From: Flexilinea sp.
Lineage (GTDB): Bacteria > Chloroflexota > Anaerolineae > Anaerolineales > Anaerolineaceae
Reading direction: 5' to 3'
Length of the DNA stretch: 64,000 nucleotides
Assembly: GCA_026645735.1 (NCBI GenBank)
Contig: JAPKMT010000005.1
Span: 1 to 64,000, forward strand
This document shows, piece by piece, positions 34,274-43,361 of the stretch. Every line of letters begins with the position of its first letter. The first letter of the stretch is position 1. The notes below the pieces were generated by a model that was given only the letters and a program-made list of their open reading frames with translations, made no database searches and was not told where the DNA came from. Position numbers and translations under genes: made by a program.

Positions 34274-35947
34274 TCAGTCGTGAAGACCGATTATAACTGC
34301 GTAGGAGACGGGTTCATTTTCAGACCTGATTTCAATGAGATAATCTTGCGTGACGGGAACTTCGATGCTCCAATCAACGGGAAAATCCATCGAATCCTGA
34401 TAATTAATGCCTGTTTCAATACCGATGATACGGAACCATGAATTCCGATTTTCACGATTCTCCAGATGGAAAATTAGTTGTTGTCCGACTTCTGCTGAAA
34501 CCAGAAATCTTCTGCTGGTATTTGGTAATATCGTCCCCGTCATGAAACCCAATTTTGTTTTTTCATCGATGTGGATCGCTGCCGGAAGTCTTTTTAAAGT
34601 ATCTTCTTCATATTTGGAAATCGGTTGCATCAAAATTTTTTGAACATCCGAAAGTCCTGGTTCGATTGCAATACCAGACTCGGAATTTTGCGGGGTTATT
34701 GAAATCCTTTCAATTTCAATATGCGCCGTAGAAGTCGCTGGTTGCAAAATCATCGGGAAAATTTCTGCCGTAGGAAGTTCCGTTTCTTTCAGATCATAAA
34801 TTCCAGATTCAATTTTAACTTCCGGTTTAATGGGTGTGGTCTGAATGATCGGTATGGGTGTATTGGTAACAACAAATGAACTGATTTGGTAAGTCTGAGG
34901 TGTTGTTTCAATTTCAATAACCGGGATTGGTGTCTCAGTACCATATGCCCTTGCTGTGGGTTGTGGCAATTGCACTGGAAGGGTATTATCGAAGTTAACT
35001 GCCGCATCTGCATCGTGTGGGGATTCAGTGGAGAACATGATCCATTCTGCTATCAATAAAGTTGCTGTTGGTTTGATCGGAGCTGCAGTCTGAGTGGGAA
35101 TTATCATTCTCGTCAGTTCAATCGTCGCAATGTCGGTAAAAGGTACTGTTGCAGTTGGCACAACGGGTACAGCAGTATCCGAAGGAGCCATTGTGGCTGC
35201 AGCTTTCAGTATTACAGCAGTTTGTGTTGGAAGCATCGTTCCCGTCGGTTCAATCGTTGCAGTGTCTGTAAGAGATATTGTTGCCGTTGGCTCAACGGGT
35301 ATTGCAGTATTCGAAGGAGTCATCGTAGCTGCAGCTTTCAGTATTGCAGCAGTTTGTGTAGGAAGCATCGTTCCCGTCGGTTCAATCGACGCAGTGTCTG
35401 TAAAAGATATTGTTGCCGTTGGCTCGACGGGTATTGCAGTATTCGAAGGAGCCATTGTGGCTGCAGCTTTCAGTATTGCAGCAGTTTGTGTTGGAAGCGT
35501 TGTTCCCGTCGGTTCAATCGTTGCAGTGTCAATAATGGCAACTGTCGCTGTTGAATTCATTAGAATATCTGTTTCAGTGGATGATGGTATAAAAGGGATA
35601 TCCATCAATACTTCAGTATTTTTCGGATCAGAAACCGAAGGAACCGTTACCGGCGAAGATGTAACGGATAGGAAACTTTTTTCAGGAGTCAAAAGAAACG
35701 TACTGGTTTCTGCGATTACTGGCCAGGTATCAGTTTTGGCGTCCACAGACAGTTCTGTTTTCTCAGCAATTTCTGCCATCAATGTTGCTTTGGTTACAGA
35801 ATTCGAGACTGCCTGCTCAACAGAATTGATTACACGCTCCCAACCTGAAGACACGGTCTCCTGTAACACACTGCTTGAACAAGCAGATAAAAAACAAATA
35901 CCGATCAGCAGAGAAAAAAATGACAACTTCTTCGCAAATTTTTTCAT
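34274..35947 (-). CDS. lipoprotein with Thr/Pro tandem repeats and a PPC-like C-terminal domain
   Basis: A 557-residue lipoprotein (lipobox LSAC, cysteine about 22). A long Thr/Ala/Pro-rich region follows, with at least three near-identical 44-residue repeats (EPTGT..PTQTA.ILKAAATM and .P.EPTATI.) encoded at about 35130-35530. The C-terminal 100 residues (about 455-557) form a beta domain related to the neighbouring secreted protein. The repeats would act as a stalk across the wall. I use the ATG at 35947, 9 bases after AGGTGG; the one two codons upstream is also possible. Repeat number is likely to vary between strains. The opposite-strand open frame here is a by-product of the repeats. Confidence 0.8.
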   Translation of the reverse strand: MKKFAKKLSFFSLLIGICFLSACSSSVLQETVSSGWERVINSVEQAVSNSVTKATLMAEIAEKTELSVDAKTDTWPVIAETSTFLLTPEKSFLSVTSSPVTVPSVSDPKNTEVLMDIPFIPSSTETDILMNSTATVAIIDTATIEPTGTTLPTQTAAILKAAATMAPSNTAIPVEPTATISFTDTASIEPTGTMLPTQTAAILKAAATMTPSNTAIPVEPTATISLTDTATIEPTGTMLPTQTAVILKAAATMAPSDTAVPVVPTATVPFTDIATIELTRMIIPTQTAAPIKPTATLLIAEWIMFSTESPHDADAAVNFDNTLPVQLPQPTARAYGTETPIPVIEIETTPQTYQISSFVVTNTPIPIIQTTPIKPEVKIESGIYDLKETELPTAEIFPMILQPATSTAHIEIERISITPQNSESGIAIEPGLSDVQKILMQPISKYEEDTLKRLPAAIHIDEKTKLGFMTGTILPNTSRRFLVSAEVGQQLIFHLENRENRNSWFRIIGIETGINYQDSMDFPVDWSIEVPVTQDYLIEIRSENEPVSYAVIIGLHD

Positions 35948-36065
35948 TTCCATAAACCACCTCACATGAATGGTATTTCAGATTGCAGGGAGGATTATTT
36001 CACTCTTTATTTGACATACCAGCCTAAATTTCAAATTACAGCTTTCGGACAATATGGACAGAAAT

Positions 36066-37532
36066 TTACTTTTGATTTTTTATTTCTGCTAATGTATCCT
36101 GAATTTGAGCCCAGATTTCTGGAATTTTCTCGTAAAGGGTTGAAGCATTAAAGGCATTGCCAAAACCGTCTGTCAGCACCAGACGGCTGATATTCCAATC
36201 GACGGGGAGTTGAACAGGTACAAGGTACTTTCGCATCTCCAATGACTGGACTATTTTTGAATTGGCATTTTCCATATAATAACGATCCGAATCATCGGAA
36301 TCCTGAACCGGCCAGCCATCGGCCGTCAACGCCAATTCGTCGATTTGTCTATCTTTCATCAACCAGGAAAGAAATTGCCAGCTTGCAAATTGTTCTTTTG
36401 CAGTTGCAGTAAAGATGCCAATCGACACCCCGGTTGAATATATCTGCGGAGTTTGAATATTTCCTTGGTCGGTCATTCTCGGATACGGGATTAACTCCCA
36501 TTCGTCATCCTGTTTCACAGCTTGATTTTGAAAAGCCATTCGTTGAAGTTGAATATCATCAAACAAACCGGAATAGAATAAAGCCATACGATCGGAGAAA
36601 TAATCATACGGTTCAGACAGTCTGCTCTGCCAGATGCAACCCTGATTATAAAGATCTCGCAACCGTTGAGAAACAGCAACAAATGAATCGGCTGATGAAT
36701 CTATTGAAAAATTTTCAAGGCTCGAATTCTGATATTGATGATTGAGGAGCCAGCTCATCATTGTCATTTCATTGGTAGATAAAATCCAACCGCCTGTTCC
36801 ATTATTTTTTGGATCCGCGTCATTATTTAGAGCATCCCGGGCCGCACAAGCTTGTTTTGAAAAATCATCTATCGTGACAGGTGGATTCGAGAATCCAAGT
36901 TCCTGAGCCCAGGTCTTGTTGTAAAACAGCCAACCCGGGTTATGCCATAAGGGCAACCCGATCAACAATCCATTGTAACGTTCCTGACTTAACATGAGAT
37001 CGATTATCGGAGCAATTCCCATTGCATCAAAACCCCATGCCGGATGATCCATATATGCTTCCAGATTTACAAGAGGAATTTTTTCTGACTGCCATTGCCT
37101 GAACCAGAAAGAATCCGAGATGATCAAATTTGGCAGCGATCCAGAAGTAGCATTTTCTACTACCCGCTCGTTTAAATCGATATCTGACAGTTCACCCGTC
37201 AGAATAACTTTCAGTCCATATTTATTTTCATCATTAAATTTTGCAGCCAGGTATTCTAATTCCTGTCTAATTTTATCGCGCTGCCCATGCCAGATTTGAA
37301 TTTCCATCCCTGAAATTTCTTCAGTACTCAAATTCAGATGAGGTGGAAATGGAGTCTCCGTTGAAAGAGGTGTTTTGGTTGGTGAAGGTGTATCAGTTGA
37401 AACCATCGATGTAGGGGTTATTGACAAAATTTTGGTTGGTACGGATTCAACAGTACGGCAGGCTGAAAACATGAAAATTGAAACAAAAAGCAGAAGGAAG
37501 ATGCCATGGTTATTGTATTTTCTGATCATCAT
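36066..37532 (-). CDS. extracellular solute-binding lipoprotein (family 1)
   Basis: A 488-residue lipoprotein with lipobox FSAC (cysteine about 25), a Thr/Pro linker (SPTKTPLSTETPFPP) and a MalE-like body. Typical elements are GLPLWHNPGWLFYNKTWAQELG (about 199-220) and a conserved TADGWPV near 410. No permease or ATPase genes lie nearby, so it is either an orphan for a transporter encoded elsewhere or acts as a sensor. Its start overlaps the stop of the MBL hydrolase gene by 4 bp, so it ends a four-gene operon. Confidence 0.85.
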   Translation of the reverse strand: MMIRKYNNHGIFLLLFVSIFMFSACRTVESVPTKILSITPTSMVSTDTPSPTKTPLSTETPFPPHLNLSTEEISGMEIQIWHGQRDKIRQELEYLAAKFNDENKYGLKVILTGELSDIDLNERVVENATSGSLPNLIISDSFWFRQWQSEKIPLVNLEAYMDHPAWGFDAMGIAPIIDLMLSQERYNGLLIGLPLWHNPGWLFYNKTWAQELGFSNPPVTIDDFSKQACAARDALNNDADPKNNGTGGWILSTNEMTMMSWLLNHQYQNSSLENFSIDSSADSFVAVSQRLRDLYNQGCIWQSRLSEPYDYFSDRMALFYSGLFDDIQLQRMAFQNQAVKQDDEWELIPYPRMTDQGNIQTPQIYSTGVSIGIFTATAKEQFASWQFLSWLMKDRQIDELALTADGWPVQDSDDSDRYYMENANSKIVQSLEMRKYLVPVQLPVDWNISRLVLTDGFGNAFNASTLYEKIPEIWAQIQDTLAEIKNQK

Positions 37533-38182
37533 ACCGAATAAAAGAGCCTTTCATGCTCTACGGAAGTAAAATCATTATGTCCGGGAAAAATGATTGTCTC
37601 ATCAGGAAGCGTCAGTACTTTTTCATGAATACTGCGAAATAGTGCTTCTGTGCTGGAACCAATCAGATCGGTTCTGCCATAGGACTCATAAAAAACAAGA
37701 TCTCCGCTGAATAACCATCCTGCAGACCTGCAATAGAAACAACAACCCCCGGCAGAATGTCCGGGTGTGTGCAGAGCAATGAATTGGTAGCTGCCCACAT
37801 GAAGCGTCATTCCGTCGGTTAAATGAATGGAAGGTTCTGGGCAATCCACGTGAGTTCCCGGATTGCCATTTTTCGCCACACCACGGGCTACTCTAAGCGC
37901 TTCATCCCCTGGATGCATCGCGATAGGAACCGGCGGATCCATCTCATTGGCTAAATAGGCCAACATGGTATGGTCAAAATGAGCATGCGTCAGCCAAACT
38001 TCCTTTAACATCCATTTTTCATCCTCGATTTTCTTCAGAGCATCGCGGAATCCATAAGATGGATCGATTACAACGCACTCCCCTGAACTTACATCTGCCA
38101 ATAAATAGGTATTGTTTTCCAGAAAACCGGCAACAAATGGAAACATCTTCAAATTTTCATATGAGTACGGTTGGATGATCAT
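37529..38182 (-). CDS. metallo-beta-lactamase-fold hydrolase (glyoxalase-II-like)
   Basis: A 217-residue MBL-fold hydrolase. The metal-binding motifs are THAHFDH (about 65-71), HTPGHSAGGCC (about 137-147), FSGD (about 158) and FPGHND (about 197). The family hydrolyses thioesters such as S-lactoylglutathione or related esters. It lies in an operon, overlapping the M24 peptidase gene by 4 bp upstream and the binding-protein gene by 4 bp downstream. Confidence 0.9.
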   Translation of the reverse strand: MIIQPYSYENLKMFPFVAGFLENNTYLLADVSSGECVVIDPSYGFRDALKKIEDEKWMLKEVWLTHAHFDHTMLAYLANEMDPPVPIAMHPGDEALRVARGVAKNGNPGTHVDCPEPSIHLTDGMTLHVGSYQFIALHTPGHSAGGCCFYCRSAGWLFSGDLVFYESYGRTDLIGSSTEALFRSIHEKVLTLPDETIIFPGHNDFTSVEHERLFYSV

Positions 38183-39285
38183 AAAACCCTCAGTTCTCGT
38201 GAATAATCCGTAATATTTCTGCAGCCGTCTTCCGTAATGACAATATCATCTTCTATACGAATTCCGCCGCGTCCTGGAACATAAATTCCTGGTTCATCGG
38301 TAAAACACATTCCCGGCTCCAGGATCTGCTGACTTTCTGCAAACATATAGGGATCTTCATGTGCTTCCAATCCTAACCCATGTCCTACTCTGTGCGTGAA
38401 ATATTTGCCGTATCCAGCTTCCTGAATCACGTCTCGGGCAGCTTTGTCAATACTGCCACAGGTGACGCCTGGTTTGGCGGCTTCCGAAGCAGCCCGATTC
38501 GCCATTTCAACGGCGCGATAGATTTCCCGCTGGCGTTCTGAAAAATCACCCAGTCCAAAAGTACGAGTAATATCAGAACAATACCCCTCATACCGCGCAC
38601 CCCAGTCAAAAAGAAGCAGATCGCCACTTTGGAGGATGCGATCGCTGACCGTAGCATGCGGATCAGCAGAATTCGGTCCGCTGGCAACGATCGGGCTGAA
38701 TGGGAAATTCGGATCACAGCCTGCCTTCAACAATTGAATAACCAATTCAGAAGCGATTTCTTTTTCAGTGACACCCACTTTTACCATTTTTAAAGTTTCA
38801 TCCAAAGCGGATTGCGCGATTAATGCAGCTTTTCGCATGTAAGAAATTTCTTCCTCTGTTTTATGCAATCGAAGTTGTTTGAACAAGATTTCACCTGAAA
38901 CAATTTCACAACCGGGAATCGCCCGTTTCAAAAAGTCGGTTTCAAGAAATCGAAAGTGAGTCGGTTCAACAGCAATTCTTTTTCCGCTAAGCCCTAACGC
39001 TTCACCAGCTGCACGAAATGATTTTTCCCAGTTGGAGGGATTGTCGTCAAAAGGAAAAGGCGTAAACGGAATCGCAGATTGTTCCATGGAACCAAGTTCA
39101 AAGCCTGCAATGACCAATGCCGGTGTTTGATGGGGAGTGATGAGCAATGTGGTCGGTCGCTCCATTAAATGCTTGTCTTTCCCTGTAAGCCAGATGAAAC
39201 TTGGGCTTGGAATTAATGCGATTGCATCAAATTTTTCTTCACCAATCAATTTTTCAATTTTTTCTAGTTTTGGATTGTTCATCAT
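38179..39285 (-). CDS. M24 family metallopeptidase (Xaa-Pro dipeptidase-like)
   Basis: A 368-residue protein with the creatinase-like N-terminal domain (about 1-130) and the pita-bread catalytic domain. The dinuclear metal ligands are seen as D in LFDWGARYEGYCSDITR (two Asp, about 225-241), H in HRVGHGLGLEAHED (about 295-308), E in EPGIYVPG and E in GIRIEDD (about 327-345). It cleaves Xaa-Pro dipeptides or related peptides. CAGGAAAAG precedes ATGATG, either of which could start it. Confidence 0.92.
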   Translation of the reverse strand: MMNNPKLEKIEKLIGEEKFDAIALIPSPSFIWLTGKDKHLMERPTTLLITPHQTPALVIAGFELGSMEQSAIPFTPFPFDDNPSNWEKSFRAAGEALGLSGKRIAVEPTHFRFLETDFLKRAIPGCEIVSGEILFKQLRLHKTEEEISYMRKAALIAQSALDETLKMVKVGVTEKEIASELVIQLLKAGCDPNFPFSPIVASGPNSADPHATVSDRILQSGDLLLFDWGARYEGYCSDITRTFGLGDFSERQREIYRAVEMANRAASEAAKPGVTCGSIDKAARDVIQEAGYGKYFTHRVGHGLGLEAHEDPYMFAESQQILEPGMCFTDEPGIYVPGRGGIRIEDDIVITEDGCRNITDYSRELRVL

Positions 39286-39300
39286 CTTTTCCTGATTTAA

Positions 39301-41352
39301 TTAATGACAGAATTCATTCACCAGCCATTGTAAGCCGTCTTTTGCATCTGGTGACTGGTAATTCTGCTGAGCTTCATTTGAAAAATAATTACACGTTTGA
39401 AATTTCAAGTAATCATCAGTCTTAAGAATTTCTCCATATGGTTTTGCTTCATCCAGTCTCCCGGTCAACGCATAACCCATCACCAAAGGAAGCCACTCTA
39501 CCCGGTCTTCGGCAGATTCACCCTGGGCCAGTGCCTCATCTGCAATCTCAGCCAATCCTTCCCAATCTTCAAGCTGCTGAGCAAGAGACATCTTTTCATA
39601 ATAATAGCACCATCCATGATCCGGTTCTTTGCCAAAAAAAGCTTCAGCAGGGATGTGCGGATCTGCATCCGGAATGATTCGATCTATTTTTGAATAAGTT
39701 CCAATTTCAACAATTTTTGACCACTCATCAGGGGAATAAACAGGATTTAAACCATCAATCACCTGAAGACACGATTTCGCAGTAGGTTTCGTCAGTGCCA
39801 GCAAATTGTTATAATCTTTCCAGACATAGATTTCCCGTACAGTCCGGTCCGTGATCAGTCCCATCTGTGCATTGCGAATAGAACCTGTATTGAGCACCTC
39901 ACTTCCAACAGCCGTGTGATCCCTTTCAGGATAATAAATCAGGTTGATCGGTGAAAATATTTCGTAATCCTCTTCCGGCGAAAAACCGCCCGGATTGGCA
40001 ATCACCATCGTATATTCAGATATATCCGGAGCACGCCAGGAAAGCTGCCACCAAAAATCCTTTGTTAAACGAGTCTGCAGCATATGATTCTGCTGGTTGA
40101 TTCGTTGCGTCATCACTGCGGTCAGGACCATCCATGCGATGACTGTGGTTTTCACCCATTCCTTTGAAATAAGACCGATTAATCCAAGGATCAATAAAAT
40201 GGCACAGAGCGATCCAGGATAAGCAAAACGATCCAGGCTGGAACTGAAAGTGATTTCCCTTTCCGCAATAATTAATGGAGCGATGGTCAGCACAACCGCA
40301 AAAAAACCTGAAATAATCCATTGAATTTGCCAGGGAAGTTTCTTATCTTTTTGTTCTTCAACATCTTTTTTATCAGAAAATTCTAATTCATGTTGAATAA
40401 GAACTATCACAGGAAGCAGAATAAGCAGCGTTAAAACCATTGCGATAGCAGCCGCCGGCCAGAAATCCTTCACGTTCGTTCCATTGAGAACATTGTAAGG
40501 AGGAACAGTCCAGGATCCAAAAATTATTTTCGCCGTATTTTTTATCAACTTTGCAAGCAATGAGAGTCCAACATATTTTGGATGTTGAAACAATGGGGTC
40601 AGGACGCTTTCCACATCCGTACCATGACGCGAAGCTTCAAATAGAAAACTGCGCCAATAAAAGAAAAAAGCTGCTCCAGTGAGCCATGGGATATATACAA
40701 TAACGGTTTTTCGAAAGGTTTGAAAAATTGTTCGCTGCGAATGATTGTAGAAGTAGAATCCGAATAAAAACAAACGGAAAGCTTCCAGTCCAATGTAGTA
40801 TTCCATCAGAAACATCTCAGCCAGTGCCAGAAGAATGGACAAGAATCCTGTGATAATTTTTAGATAGTTTTTATTAATTTTTAAAACGAGAATCGAGAGC
40901 CAGATCGAAGCGCAGATGCTCAGCATCGCAAGCTGATGCGGAAGATAAGCTATTCCATCTACCTGACGTAAATATCCGGGGAAAACCAGGAAGAATGCTG
41001 CTGCACAAAATGCTGCAGCTTTTTTTCGCGGCCAAACCAGAATCAACATTCCAAAAAAACAAAGCGCACTGAGAAAACGGCAGGTTAAATTGCATAACAG
41101 ATAAGGAAATGGATTCGGGCCGAAGTATGAGTAAACCCAGCTTAATAAATAACCGTCAGCCGGTCTGTCGCTTGAATAATGCCGGATCAGCATTTCAGCA
41201 CCCTGTGTGAAAGCATTGTAGACATTATTCCAATCATCCCGGTAATAGCCAATTTCCCGCAGTCCAGGCAGATAAATTAACGCTGCAAAGATCAAAAGAA
41301 TCAGAAACAAGATTGAGTTTTTGGTCAGAATGTGATGGATTTTGTCTCGCAT
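39301..41352 (-). CDS. polytopic membrane protein, probable GT-C-like glycosyltransferase
   Basis: A 683-residue protein with about ten to twelve transmembrane segments in residues 10-440 and a soluble C-terminal region of about 240 residues containing TPR-like helices (about 600-660: AEIADEALAQGESAEDR, GYALTGRLDEAKPYGE). An early YYRDDWNNVYNAF motif (about 35-48), with paired acidic residues in the first outside loop, resembles the catalytic loop of GT-C transferases (GT39/GT83). I cannot name donor or acceptor. It heads a minus-strand operon with the peptidase, hydrolase and binding protein. Confidence 0.6.
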   Translation of the reverse strand: MRDKIHHILTKNSILFLILLIFAALIYLPGLREIGYYRDDWNNVYNAFTQGAEMLIRHYSSDRPADGYLLSWVYSYFGPNPFPYLLCNLTCRFLSALCFFGMLILVWPRKKAAAFCAAAFFLVFPGYLRQVDGIAYLPHQLAMLSICASIWLSILVLKINKNYLKIITGFLSILLALAEMFLMEYYIGLEAFRLFLFGFYFYNHSQRTIFQTFRKTVIVYIPWLTGAAFFFYWRSFLFEASRHGTDVESVLTPLFQHPKYVGLSLLAKLIKNTAKIIFGSWTVPPYNVLNGTNVKDFWPAAAIAMVLTLLILLPVIVLIQHELEFSDKKDVEEQKDKKLPWQIQWIISGFFAVVLTIAPLIIAEREITFSSSLDRFAYPGSLCAILLILGLIGLISKEWVKTTVIAWMVLTAVMTQRINQQNHMLQTRLTKDFWWQLSWRAPDISEYTMVIANPGGFSPEEDYEIFSPINLIYYPERDHTAVGSEVLNTGSIRNAQMGLITDRTVREIYVWKDYNNLLALTKPTAKSCLQVIDGLNPVYSPDEWSKIVEIGTYSKIDRIIPDADPHIPAEAFFGKEPDHGWCYYYEKMSLAQQLEDWEGLAEIADEALAQGESAEDRVEWLPLVMGYALTGRLDEAKPYGEILKTDDYLKFQTCNYFSNEAQQNYQSPDAKDGLQWLVNEFCH

Positions 41353-41384
41353 TAATTTTTATCCTTCTTTATTTTTCTAGTTCC

Positions 41385-41390
41385 ATTATA
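41385..41390 (-). promoter_or_regulatory. candidate -10 element of the membrane-protein operon
   Basis: TATAAT on the minus strand, 33 bases upstream of the ATG at 41352. No convincing -35 box is seen. The rest of the 288-bp divergent region up to 41640 holds a possible TATGAT (41611-41616) for the GH13 gene. Confidence 0.4.
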
Positions 41391-41640
41391 AAACAGCACA
41401 GCATCACAAAATGGTTTTTCTTTACAGTATTAAGAAATACGGATTTGCCGTTCGAATCTCTGGCACAGAAATGCCAAAGCTGATGATGATATAATCCTTG
41501 ATAAATCCCGTCAAACCTGTTAAGCATGTTTCAGGATTTCGAATTCATGGGAGAATTGTATAAATTTTCTCTCATCTTTCAAAAAACAGTATCTTTATCG
41601 AAAAACTGCCTATGATTTTGTATGGAAGGATGTTATTGGC

Positions 41641-43266
41641 ATGAGTTATATTCCGGAAAACAACAAAGAATATCTTTGGTGGCGGGATGGCGTAATCTAT
41701 CAGATTTATCCACGATCCTTTGCCGATTCAAACGGTGACGGAGTTGGAGATATCAAGGGAATTATCAGCAAACTGGACTATCTCGCTGACCTTGGAATTG
41801 ATGGAATTTGGCTTTCACCGATTTATCCCTCACCGGATTGTGACTTTGGTTATGACATATCCGATTATCAGGGGATTGATCCAAAATACGGTACACTGGA
41901 TGATTTTAAAAATTTATTATCCGAAGCGCACAAGCGCGGCTTGCATATCATCATGGATATGGTTCTGAATCATACTTCCACTGAAAATTTCTGGTTCCAG
42001 GAAGCCAGAAAATCAAAAGATAATCCATATCATGATTACTATCTTTGGAAAGACTCCTCCAGGAATGAAAAAAAACCAAACAATTGGCTGTCAATTTTCA
42101 GCAATAGAACAGCGTGGGAGTATGTGGAAGAATGCAACCAGTATTATTACCACATGTTTGCAGAAGGTCAGCCGGATGTAAACTGGAGAAATCCGAAAGT
42201 TTATGAAGCGATGATGGAAGTGTTCCGCTTTTGGGGAAATTTAGGTGTAGACGGATTTCGGCTGGATGTCTATAACATGTATTTCAAAGACGACCAGTTC
42301 AGAAACAATCCAGTCAAATTCGGATTCGCTGCTTTCGATCGGCAGCGGCATATTTTTGATTGTGATCGGCCTGAGATGGACAAAGTTGTCAGAGATATTC
42401 GAAGCATCATTAATTCTTATAAGGATTGTTATGTCGTAGGAGAAACTTTCATCAGTTCAAGCGAAAAAATTTCCAGATACTGCGGTAACGACAAACTCAT
42501 TGCAGCGTTTGATTTTTCATTTACGCATTGTAAATGGGATGCAACAGGATTCAGGAAGATCATTTCCAAATGGGAAGCGATGGAGAAAGAGCCCATTTGG
42601 CCGACTTACGTTCTCAATAACCATGATGTGATCCGATCTGCAACACGCATTGGTTTAGGGGAATATGACGAACGATTAAAGGTTGCAGCTGCCATGACGA
42701 TTCTACTCCGTGGAACACCTTTTCTTTATTATGGGGAAGAAATCGGGATGCGCCAGACGCGCTTAAAACGGGAGCAGATCATGGATCCAATCGGTTTACA
42801 TAACTGGCCATTTAATAAAGGCAGAGATGGATGCCGGGCACCCATGCAATGGAATAATCAGCGCAATGGCGGTTTCAGCAGCGGAACTCCCTGGAACGCT
42901 ATTCATCCGGATTATCAAGAAAGAAATGTGAATGCGATGATCCATGATCCGAAATCGCTGCTTACTTTTTACAAGAATCTGATCTCCCTGCGAAAACAAA
43001 ACCGCGTGCTTCAAATCGGCAATCTGGAGTGGGTTGATGCCAAAAATGAATATGTCTTATCATTCGTGCGCAGATCCAAATCGCAGACAGCTCTCATTTG
43101 CCTGAATTTTAGCCAGCTTCCTTCAAAAGTCAATCTGAAAACATTGGAATCTGTCAAAAGCTGGAATAAAAAGTTTTCCAATAAACCGGACAAGATCCGG
43201 ACTGTTGAAAATGGAATCCTCAAAATAGACGGAGAACAGGCTATTGTTCTTATTGGAAACGTTTAA
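41641..43266 (+). CDS. GH13 alpha-glucosidase (oligo-1,6-glucosidase-like)
   Basis: A 541-residue family GH13 enzyme. DGVIYQIYPRSF (about 16-27) and DGIWLSPIYPSP open the barrel. The catalytic nucleophile is D209 (DGFRLDVYN), the acid/base is E268 (VVGETF) and the third carboxylate is D329 (NNHD). The barrel ends with FLYYGEEIGM (about 360-369). It hydrolyses alpha-glucosidic bonds of small oligosaccharides. It has no signal peptide and so is cytoplasmic. GGAAGGA precedes the ATG. A membrane-protein gene follows in the same direction. Confidence 0.92.
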   Translation: MSYIPENNKEYLWWRDGVIYQIYPRSFADSNGDGVGDIKGIISKLDYLADLGIDGIWLSPIYPSPDCDFGYDISDYQGIDPKYGTLDDFKNLLSEAHKRGLHIIMDMVLNHTSTENFWFQEARKSKDNPYHDYYLWKDSSRNEKKPNNWLSIFSNRTAWEYVEECNQYYYHMFAEGQPDVNWRNPKVYEAMMEVFRFWGNLGVDGFRLDVYNMYFKDDQFRNNPVKFGFAAFDRQRHIFDCDRPEMDKVVRDIRSIINSYKDCYVVGETFISSSEKISRYCGNDKLIAAFDFSFTHCKWDATGFRKIISKWEAMEKEPIWPTYVLNNHDVIRSATRIGLGEYDERLKVAAAMTILLRGTPFLYYGEEIGMRQTRLKREQIMDPIGLHNWPFNKGRDGCRAPMQWNNQRNGGFSSGTPWNAIHPDYQERNVNAMIHDPKSLLTFYKNLISLRKQNRVLQIGNLEWVDAKNEYVLSFVRRSKSQTALICLNFSQLPSKVNLKTLESVKSWNKKFSNKPDKIRTVENGILKIDGEQAIVLIGNV

Positions 43267-43361
43267 CATCCAAGAATCATAAACAGCGGTGCAGTATATG
43301 TATGACTGGCAGCAGCAGGAATAAACAGAGAATGACAATTTCTTTCAGAGAAGGAACACAC

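Noticed and set aside
35094-35969. Long plus-strand open frame opposite the repeat lipoprotein
   Set aside because: It mirrors the tandem repeats in a low-complexity Val/Ala/Ser translation with no ribosome site; the minus-strand frame has the lipobox and domain.
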